From the NCBI GenBank assembly GCA_005884125.1, contig VAXP01000115.1, forward strand, positions 1 through 43,062: a stretch of DNA of 43,062 bases, read 5' to 3'. Source of the stretch: Actinomycetota bacterium (GTDB taxonomy: Bacteria; Actinomycetota; Acidimicrobiia; Acidimicrobiales; AC-35). Of this stretch, positions 36,991-43,062 are shown in pieces (positions within the stretch are counted from its first letter, which is position 1; each line of letters begins with the position of its first letter). The notes under the pieces are model-generated. The model did not search any database and was not told the origin of the DNA. It saw only the letters and a list, made by a program, of their open reading frames with translations. Position numbers and translations under genes: made by a program.

Positions 36991-38639
36991 GCCGCTCCTC
37001 CGGCCGGGCCGGCCTGGGCCGCCCGCAGGTCGGCCAGGGGCTGGGCGGAGCGGATCTCGGGCAGGGCGTCGAAGTTGGCCGGCGGGGGCGGGGAGGTGGT
37101 GGCCCACTCCAGGGTCATGCCCTGGTAGGGGTCGCCCGGCGCGTCGGACCGGCGCCAGGCCGCCGCCAGCGACGACAGGGCGAAGAGCAGCATCCCCAGC
37201 AGGACCATGCCCCCCCCGGCCGCGGCCAGGCCGTGCAGGGCGCGCAGGCTGTGCCTGGCATAGCTGTCCACGTGCCAGGGCATGTGCCGGTAGCCCAACA
37301 CGTACTCGGCCACGCCGACCACGGCGAAGCCGCCCAGCACCAGCAGGAGCTGGAGCACCCCCAGCGCCGTCGACAGCCGCCGGCCGAACAGCTTCGGGGC
37401 CCAGTGGTGCACCGCACCCAGGGCCAGGAGGGTGGGCGCCCCGAAGAGGACCACGTGGAGCTGACCCGTCGACCAGGCCGTGCCCGCCCGCACGCGCGCC
37501 GCGGGGGCGATGATGGCCGCACCCGCACCCAGGGCCAGCAGCAACACCGCACCGGCGAGTGGCCCCCCCCGCCCGCTCGCCAACCACAGCAGGACCGACA
37601 CGGCCACCGGTCCGGCCGTGAGCGCCGTCAGCCACGTGGAGGTGGGCAGCACCACCGCCGCGCTGGCGCGTCCCGGACCAGCGGCCCAGACGGCGAAGCT
37701 GAGTCCGGCGAAGGCGATCAGGGCGGCCCGGGCGGTGGTGAGGTCGACCAGAGGCCGCCGGAAGTGGGTGGAGACGATGTCGCCCGCCGCGCCCAGGCCC
37801 GGGAGGAGGAGGACGAAGGCCTCGGGGCGCCCGAACAGCCAGATGGTGTGCTGCCACACGGCCACCCCCGCCTTGTTCGAGGGCGAGAAGAAGGTGCCCC
37901 CGTAGCGCTGGTCGAGGTAGAGCAGGGTGAGGCCGCCCAGGAACACGGGCGTTGCCAGCACCACGACCGAGCTGGTGGCGAAGCTGGCCCAGCTGAACAG
38001 GGGCACCCGGGCCAGCGTCATGCCCGGGGCCCGGAGCTTGAGCATGGTCACGATCAGGTCGCCTGAGGCGAGGACGGAGGCCAGCCCCACCAGGAAGAGC
38101 CCGCCGATCCACAAGCTGGTCGCGGCCCGGTCGGCCCGGCTCAGGCCCTGCACGGCCGCCCAGGGCTGGCTCAGGGTTATGCCCCCGTGGGAGGGGGTTC
38201 CGGCCAGGTAGCTGGCCAGGAACACGACCCCGCCCACGACGTACAGCCAGGTGGCGAAGGCGTGGAGCCGGGGAAGGGCGAGCCGGGCCGTCCCGATCTG
38301 CAGGGGGAGGATGTAGGTGGCCAGCCCCAGCCAGAAGGGCCCCAGGAACAGGACGGCGGTGGCGGTGGCGTGGAGGGAGAGGAGCTCGCCGTAGCGGCTC
38401 CCGACCACGTTGGTGTCGGGGGCGGCCAGCTGGGCCTGCAGGAGCTCGCCCATGACGATCCCCAGGATCAGCAGGAGGGTGGAGGTCCCCAACAGCACCA
38501 GCCCCAGCCGCTTGTGGTCGGCGGTGCCGACGGAGCGCGGACCGGCGTCCGGGGCACCACGGACCCCGCCGGGCTGGGCGGCGGGCGCAGACGAGTCCAG
38601 GACCCCGGCCCCTCCCGGCCGGGTCTCGGTGACGGTCAC
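36987..38639 (-). CDS. degenerate CtaD (heme-copper oxidase subunit I) paralog lacking CuB and heme a3 ligands
   Basis: LLSLHATATAVLFLGPFWLGLATYILPLQIGTARLALPRLHAFATW; VWQHTIWLFGRPEAFVLLLPGLGAAGDI; FAVWAAGPGRASAAVV; TGQLHVVLFGAPTLLALGAVHHWAPKLFGR. GTG start at 38639 overlapping the ctaB stop. Confidence 0.9.
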   Translation of the reverse strand: MTVTETRPGGAGVLDSSAPAAQPGGVRGAPDAGPRSVGTADHKRLGLVLLGTSTLLLILGIVMGELLQAQLAAPDTNVVGSRYGELLSLHATATAVLFLGPFWLGLATYILPLQIGTARLALPRLHAFATWLYVVGGVVFLASYLAGTPSHGGITLSQPWAAVQGLSRADRAATSLWIGGLFLVGLASVLASGDLIVTMLKLRAPGMTLARVPLFSWASFATSSVVVLATPVFLGGLTLLYLDQRYGGTFFSPSNKAGVAVWQHTIWLFGRPEAFVLLLPGLGAAGDIVSTHFRRPLVDLTTARAALIAFAGLSFAVWAAGPGRASAAVVLPTSTWLTALTAGPVAVSVLLWLASGRGGPLAGAVLLLALGAGAAIIAPAARVRAGTAWSTGQLHVVLFGAPTLLALGAVHHWAPKLFGRRLSTALGVLQLLLVLGGFAVVGVAEYVLGYRHMPWHVDSYARHSLRALHGLAAAGGGMVLLGMLLFALSSLAAAWRRSDAPGDPYQGMTLEWATTSPPPPANFDALPEIRSAQPLADLRAAQAGPAGGAA

Positions 38640-39529
38640 CGATGCAGCACCAGCTGATCGAGGGCCATGGCCGAGAAGAGCAGCGTGACGTAGGAGATCG
38701 AGTACCCGAACAGCCGCATGGCTCGCTGCACCGTCGCCTCCCGCTGCAGCTGGAGGGCGTGGTGCAGGAACAGCGCACCCAGAACCAGAGCCGCGCCCAG
38801 GTAGATCAGGCCCATGCCCGCCACCGGCGCCAACACCAGCGAGCAGGCCCAAAGGGCGATGGTGTAGCCCACGATCCGGCGTGCGGTGCTGGCGAAGGAG
38901 GCGACCACGGGCAACATGGGGACCTCGGCCGCGGCGTAGTCGTCCCGGTAGCGCACGGCCAGGGCCCAGAAGTGGGGCGGGGTCCAGACGAAGATGATGG
39001 CGAAGAGCACCAGGGGGGCCAGGCCCAGGCTGCCCGTCACCGCCGCCCACCCGACGAGCACGGGCACGGCTCCGGCGGCGCCGCCTATGACGATGTTCTG
39101 GGTGGACGTGCGCTTCAGCCACAGGGTGTAGACGAACAGGTAGAAGAGGGTGGCCGCCACGGCCAGGGCCGCGCTCAGGGGGTTGACCAGGAGCCACAGC
39201 TCGACGAAGGCCAGGGCTTCCAGGACCACCCCGAAGGTCAGCGCGGCCCGGGCCGTGAGCACTCCGGTGACAAGCGGGCGACCCTGGGTACGGCGCATGA
39301 GCCGGTCGATGTCCCTGTCGGCCACCATGTTCAGGGCGTTGGCGCCTCCCGCGGCCAGCGAGCCCCCCACCAGGGTGGCCAGCACCAGCCATCCCGAAGG
39401 CAGGCCGCGCGCCGCCACCACCATCGTCGGGACGGTGGTGACGAGCAGCAGCTCGACGATCCGGGGCTTGGTCAGCGCCACGTAGGCACGGACCCGGCCC
39501 CCGATCGTCGTTGGGACCGCCGGGGCCAC
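38636..39529 (-). CDS. ctaB: protoheme IX farnesyltransferase (heme O synthase)
   Basis: VALTKPRIVELLLVTTVPTM, GGANALNMVADRDIDRLMRRTQGRPLVTG. GTG 39529 preferred (TAGTGT-N8-GTG); the ORF track starts at GTG 39541. Confidence 0.93.
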   Translation of the reverse strand: MAPAVPTTIGGRVRAYVALTKPRIVELLLVTTVPTMVVAARGLPSGWLVLATLVGGSLAAGGANALNMVADRDIDRLMRRTQGRPLVTGVLTARAALTFGVVLEALAFVELWLLVNPLSAALAVAATLFYLFVYTLWLKRTSTQNIVIGGAAGAVPVLVGWAAVTGSLGLAPLVLFAIIFVWTPPHFWALAVRYRDDYAAAEVPMLPVVASFASTARRIVGYTIALWACSLVLAPVAGMGLIYLGAALVLGALFLHHALQLQREATVQRAMRLFGYSISYVTLLFSAMALDQLVLHR

Positions 39530-39537
39530 GGCGCGTG

Positions 39538-39543
39538 ACACTA
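39538..39543 (-). promoter_or_regulatory. -10-like hexamer TAGTGT, 8 nt upstream of ctaB GTG 39529
   Basis: Minus strand TAGTGT-cacgcgcc-GTG. Confidence 0.45.
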
Positions 39544-39584
39544 CGTCCGCGCCTCGGGACGGACAAAGCCACCCGGTGGGACCG

Positions 39585-39590
39585 TAGGAT
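39585..39590 (+). promoter_or_regulatory. -10-like hexamer TAGGAT, 7 nt upstream of ctaA GTG 39598
   Basis: TAGGAT-cacggcc-GTG. Confidence 0.5.
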
Positions 39591-39597
39591 CACGGCC

Positions 39598-40554
39598 GTG
39601 CCCAGGGTGCGCCTGTCAGCCGCCGCCTACAGGCGCATCACCGCCCTGGCCGCCGTGGCCGTGGGGGTGATCATCGTCACCGGCGGGGCCGTGCGCGTCA
39701 CCGGTTCGGGCCTGGGATGCCCGGACTGGCCCACGTGCGCCCGCAACCGGGTGGTGGCGCCGTGGGAGTACCACGCCCTGGTCGAGTTCGGGAACCGGGC
39801 CGTCACCGGAGCGGTCTCCGTCCTGGTGATGGCGGCCGTCCTGGGCTCGCTCGTGCGCCGCCCCCGGCGGCGGGACCTGGTGGTGCTGTCGTGGGGCCTG
39901 GTCGCGGGCGTGATCGCCCAGATCGTCCTGGGCGGCCTCACCGTGCTCTTCAAGCTGGCGCCTCCGTTCGTGATGGGCCACTTCCTGCTGTCCATGGCGC
40001 TCCTGGCCGACGCCGTCGTGCTCCACCACCGGGCCGGGCTGCCCGACGGGGCGTGGGAGGCCCGGCCCCTGGTCGCGCCGGGCCAGGCCCGGCTGGCCCG
40101 CCTGGCCCTGGGCGCCACGGCCGTGGTCGTCGTCCTGGGGACGGTGGTGACCTCCTCCGGTCCCCACGGGGGCGACGTCCGGGCCAAGCGCCTCTCGTAC
40201 ACCGTGCACGACACCGCCCGCGTCCACGGCACCGCGGTGGTGGCGCTGCTCGTGCTCACGGTCGCGCTGGTGTGGTGGCTGCACCGCTCGGGGGCGGCGC
40301 CCGCGGTCCAGCGCCGCTCCAGGCTGTTCGTCGAGGTGCTGGCCGCACAGGCCGCGGTGGGCTACGTGCAGTACTTCACCCGCATCCCCGCCGCCCTGGT
40401 GGCCGTGCACATCGGAGGAGCCGCGGCCGCCTGGTCCGCGGCCCTGTGGCTGTGCTGCGGGCTGACCCGGGCCGTCCCGGCCGCAGACGGCGCCGGGGAC
40501 GCGGGCACCGCCGGGCCGGCCACGGCCCGGGCGGGCGTGCTCAGCCGGGTCTGA
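39598..40554 (+). CDS. ctaA: heme A synthase (COX15/CtaA)
   Basis: VRVTGSGLGCPDWPTC, VEFGNRAVTGAVSVLVM, SYTVHDTARVHGTAVVALL, VAVHIGGAAAAWSAAL; GTG start at 39598. Confidence 0.92.
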   Translation: MPRVRLSAAAYRRITALAAVAVGVIIVTGGAVRVTGSGLGCPDWPTCARNRVVAPWEYHALVEFGNRAVTGAVSVLVMAAVLGSLVRRPRRRDLVVLSWGLVAGVIAQIVLGGLTVLFKLAPPFVMGHFLLSMALLADAVVLHHRAGLPDGAWEARPLVAPGQARLARLALGATAVVVVLGTVVTSSGPHGGDVRAKRLSYTVHDTARVHGTAVVALLVLTVALVWWLHRSGAAPAVQRRSRLFVEVLAAQAAVGYVQYFTRIPAALVAVHIGGAAAAWSAALWLCCGLTRAVPAADGAGDAGTAGPATARAGVLSRV

Positions 40555-40584
40555 GGCCTTTCCCCGCGGTGGCAGAATCGAGGC

Positions 40585-40890
40585 GTGTCGACGTCGCCCC
40601 CCGACCTCGCGCCGGTCGGCGTCGAGGAGCCCGTCGATCAGGATGTGACCGAGCCCGACCGCCCGTGGCTCGTGATCGTGTGGAACGACCCCATCAATCT
40701 CATGTCCTACGTGACCTTCGTGTTCCAGAAGCTCTTCGGCTACAGCCGGGAGAAGGCGACCAAGCTCATGCTCGACGTGCACCACAAGGGCCGGGCCATC
40801 GTCTCCAGCGGCACGCGCGAACGGGCCGAGCTCGACGTGTTCCGTCTCCACGAGCACGGCCTGTGGGCGACCATGGAGCAGGCCACGTGA
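40585..40890 (+). CDS. clpS: ATP-dependent Clp protease adaptor ClpS
   Basis: [71 protein letters not shown]. Confidence 0.96.
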   Translation: MSTSPPDLAPVGVEEPVDQDVTEPDRPWLVIVWNDPINLMSYVTFVFQKLFGYSREKATKLMLDVHHKGRAIVSSGTRERAELDVFRLHEHGLWATMEQAT

Positions 40891-40924
40891 AGGCCGCGGG
40901 CGCGCCCGTCGCGGCCCACGGCTG

Positions 40925-41386
40925 ATGGCGGGCCGTCGCATCAGGCGGACGCGAAAGGGCGACTACCAGCTGCGCCTCTCGGCCGACGAGCGGGTGCTCC
41001 TCCGCTCACTTCCCGGAGAGCTGCGGGAGATCCTCGACGGCCAGGACCCGGCGCTGGGACGGCTTTTCCCTCCCGCCTACGCCGACGATCCCGTCCACGA
41101 CGCCGAGTATCAGATGCTGATGCACCAGGAGCTGAGAGAGCGCCACGAGGAGGCGCTGGCCGTGATGGAGCAGACGGTCGAGAACGAGCGACTGGACCAG
41201 GAGCAGCTCCACGCCTGGTCCCGCGCCCTCAACGAGCTGCGCCTGGTGCTGGGCACCAGGCTGGACGTGGCCGAGGACATGGTGGAGGTCGACCCCGAGG
41301 ACCCACGGGCCCCCGCCTTCGCCCTCTACGGCTACCTCAGCTGGCTGCAAGGCGAGATCGTGGAGGCGCTGTCCGCCGCCCTCTGA
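40925..41386 (+). CDS. DUF2017-like protein
   Basis: Immediately downstream of clpS; RRIRRTRKGDYQLRLSADERVLLRSLPGELREIL...LYGYLSWLQGEIVEAL. Confidence 0.85.
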   Translation: MAGRRIRRTRKGDYQLRLSADERVLLRSLPGELREILDGQDPALGRLFPPAYADDPVHDAEYQMLMHQELRERHEEALAVMEQTVENERLDQEQLHAWSRALNELRLVLGTRLDVAEDMVEVDPEDPRAPAFALYGYLSWLQGEIVEALSAAL

Positions 41387-41420
41387 CGGCGCGGGTGTCA
41401 CGGGGACGAGAACCCGGCGG

Positions 41421-41426
41421 TAGCGT
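41421..41426 (+). promoter_or_regulatory. -10-like hexamer TAGCGT, 9 nt upstream of GTG 41436
   Basis: TAGCGT-gcgcgggcc-GTG. Confidence 0.45.
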
Positions 41427-41435
41427 GCGCGGGCC

Positions 41436-42743
41436 GTGACGGTGCCGCGTCTGCTCGTGATCATGGGCTCGGGCGAGACGAGCCCCACGATGGTGAAGAC
41501 CCACCGCCGGCTGTTCGCCCGTCTGGGCCCGCCGCCCGTCCCGGCCGTCCTCCTCGACACGCCGTTCGGCTTCCAGGAGAACGCCTCGGAGATCGCGGGG
41601 CGGGCCGTGGAGTACTTCCGCCAGAGCGTGGGCCAGGACATCGAGGTGGCGAGCTACCGGTCGGCCGGGGCCGACGTGCTCGCCTACGAGACCATGCTGG
41701 CCCGCCTGCGGGAGGCCCGCTACGCCTTCTCCGGCCCCGGCAGCCCCACCTACGCCCTGAGGCAGTGGTCGTCGTCGTCGGTGCCCTCGCTCCTGGGCGA
41801 GAAGCTCAGGACCGGGGGCTGCGTCGTGTTCGCCAGCGCCGCCGCGGTGACCCTGGGTTCGGCCGCCCTCCCCGTCTACGAGATCTACAAGGTGGGCGAG
41901 GACCCCCGCTGGCTGCCCGGGCTCGACCTGCTGGGCCAGGCCGGGCTCCAGGCCGCCGTCATCCCCCACTACAACAACGCCGAGGGCGGCACCCACGACA
42001 CCCGCTACTGCTACCTGGGCGAGCGCCGGCTGCGGGCCATCGAGGGCGACCTCCCCGGCGACGCCTTCGTCCTGGGCGTGGACGAGCACACCGGCTGCGT
42101 GCTCGACCTCGACGCGGGCTCGGCCGAGGTCGTGGGCCTGGGGGTGGTGACGGTGCGGGCCCATGGCCGCAGCCGGGAGCTGGCCACGGGGACGACGGTT
42201 CCCATCGCCTCCCTGGGCGAGCTGGCCCAGGAGCTGGCCCAGGAGCCGGGTCGGGGCGCCCAGGACCAGGGCAACGCTGCCGCCGCGGTCGGGTTGGGCA
42301 CCGCGTCGGCCGGCTCGCCCGCCGCCGCGGGTGGGCCCGGGGTCCAGGGCGGGTCCTCCCCGCTCCTGGATGCCGTGGACCGCCAGCAGGCGGCCTTCGA
42401 CGGCGCGGTCGACGGCGGCGACGTCCCGGGGGCGGTCCGCGCCCTGCTCGAGCTGGACGAGGAGCTGGCGGGCTGGTCGTGGGACACCCTCCAGTCCGAC
42501 GAGCGCGATCGGGCCCGGTCGGCGCTGCGCTCCCTGGTCGTGCGCCTGGGAGAGATGGCCGAGGGCGGGGGGGACCCCCACGCCCTGGTCGCGCCCTTCG
42601 TCGAGGCCCTCCTCGACCTGCGGGCCCGGGCCCGCGCCCAGGAACGCTGGGACGAGGCCGACGCCGTCCGCCGGCACCTCGTCGCTCTCGGGATCGAGGT
42701 GCACGACACGCCCGGGGGGTCCACCTGGAAGCTCGCGGGATGA
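41436..42743 (+). CDS. two-domain protein: N-terminal S51/glutamine amidotransferase-like domain plus CysS-like C-terminal domain
   Basis: N-term RLLVIMGSGETSPTMVKTHRRLF...VLLDTPFGFQENASEIAGRAVEYFRQSVG...FSGPGSPTYALRQW; C-term LLDLRARARAQERWDEADAVRRHLVALGIEVHDTPGGSTWKL resembles the CysRS C-terminus. Confidence 0.65.
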   Translation: MTVPRLLVIMGSGETSPTMVKTHRRLFARLGPPPVPAVLLDTPFGFQENASEIAGRAVEYFRQSVGQDIEVASYRSAGADVLAYETMLARLREARYAFSGPGSPTYALRQWSSSSVPSLLGEKLRTGGCVVFASAAAVTLGSAALPVYEIYKVGEDPRWLPGLDLLGQAGLQAAVIPHYNNAEGGTHDTRYCYLGERRLRAIEGDLPGDAFVLGVDEHTGCVLDLDAGSAEVVGLGVVTVRAHGRSRELATGTTVPIASLGELAQELAQEPGRGAQDQGNAAAAVGLGTASAGSPAAAGGPGVQGGSSPLLDAVDRQQAAFDGAVDGGDVPGAVRALLELDEELAGWSWDTLQSDERDRARSALRSLVVRLGEMAEGGGDPHALVAPFVEALLDLRARARAQERWDEADAVRRHLVALGIEVHDTPGGSTWKLAG

Positions 42744-42804
42744 GTACGCAGGGCGGTCGCGCGAGGCCTCCCTGCTATCGTGACGCCGCCCCCGCGGAGG
42801 ACGA

Positions 42805-42877
42805 GCCCCCATCGTCTAGCGGCCCAGGACGCCGCCCTTTCAAGGCGGTAACACGGGTTCGAATCCCGTTGGGGGTG
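42805..42877 (+). tRNA. tRNA-Glu (anticodon TTC)
   Basis: GCCCCCATCGTCTAGCGGCCCAGGACGCCGCCCTTTCAAGGCGGTAACACGGGTTCGAATCCCGTTGGGGGTG cloverleaf. Confidence 0.96.
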
Positions 42878-42890
42878 CGCACCCCCCAGG

Positions 42891-42965
42891 GGACCTGTGG
42901 TGCAGTTTGGAGTGCACGCCGGCCTGTCAAGCCGGAGGTCGCGGGTTCAAATCCCGTCAGGTCCG
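42891..42965 (+). tRNA. tRNA-Asp (anticodon GTC)
   Basis: GGACCTGTGGTGCAGTTTGGAGTGCACGCCGGCCTGTCAAGCCGGAGGTCGCGGGTTCAAATCCCGTCAGGTCCG cloverleaf. Confidence 0.95.
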
Positions 42966-42969
42966 CCAG

Positions 42970-42989
42970 CCCCGCCACCACTGGCGGGG
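42970..42989. repeat. Inverted repeat, 8-bp perfect stem with 4-nt loop between tRNA-Asp and tRNA-Phe
   Basis: CCCCGCCA-ccac-TGGCGGGG. Confidence 0.75.
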
Positions 42990-42999
42990 TGGAGCAAGC

Positions 43000-43062
43000 G
43001 GTCGGGTAGCTCAGTTGGTAGAGCACGCGCCTGAAAAGCGCGGGGTCACCGGATCGACGCCG
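43000..43062 (+). tRNA. tRNA-Phe (anticodon GAA), truncated by the window edge
   Basis: GGTCGGGTAGCTCAGTTGGTAGAGCACGCGCCTGAAAAGCGCGGGGTCACCGGATCGACGCCG; D arm, CTGAAAA loop, start of T arm. Confidence 0.9.

Noticed and set aside
30527-38657. Long plus-strand ORFs antisense to the cox locus (for example 31546-33087, 34981-37128)
   Set aside because: His/Gly/Asp/Glu-rich low-complexity translations typical of the antisense frame of high-GC membrane-protein genes.
36400-39593. Very long minus-strand ORFs of 792 aa (36400-38778) and 868 aa (36987-39593)
   Set aside because: Upstream halves are shadow frames over the dead ctaD paralog and ctaB; the real starts are GTG 36990 and GTG 38639 at GTGA junctions.
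1-43062. CRISPR arrays, IS elements/transposases, rRNA genes, prophage genes
   Set aside because: No regularly spaced repeats, no transposase or phage-type proteins recognised in the ORF track, and no rRNA sequence noticed.

Overview
High-GC actinobacterial-type chromosomal segment (probably Acidimicrobiia-like; this is inference from the ClpS-DUF2017 pair, the SCO6880/DUF6112 T4SS genes, the caa3-type oxidase and codon bias). From left to right: (i) about 1-9.28 kb, a mixed region of small enzymes (SRPBCC proteins, thioesterases, patatin, PhyH-like dioxygenase, APH-like kinase, NAD-epimerase, truncated VOC protein, methyltransferase), bounded by tRNA-Lys(UUU); (ii) 9.36-16.34 kb, a minus-strand type IV secretion-like cluster (VirD4/TraG-like, VirB4-like ATPase, SCO6880-like, TrbL/VirB6-like, DUF6112) with a divergent M15-like peptidase; (iii) an apparent histidine-kinase pseudokinase (H-box His replaced by Asp, N-box Asn replaced by Ala); (iv) DUF72, serS and an ABC-2 exporter; (v) a livFG-acyl-CoA ligase-livHM-livJ operon; (vi) a long minus-strand cytochrome oxidase locus containing a complete canonical caa3-type oxidase plus a second 'shadow' set: a CtaD paralog that has lost all three CuB histidines, the active-site Tyr and the heme a3 ligand but keeps the two low-spin heme ligands, a degenerate subunit III, and a polytopic protein with a C-terminal mononuclear cupredoxin in place of a CuA subunit; (vii) ctaA, clpS, DUF2017, a fusion protein with a CysS-like C-terminus, and tRNA-Glu/Asp/Phe. 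The shadow oxidase is the best candidate for an undescribed system; the pseudokinase and an overlapping divergent leaderless promoter between serS and the ABC exporter are next. All calls come from reading the sequence and ORF translations; no database search was run.
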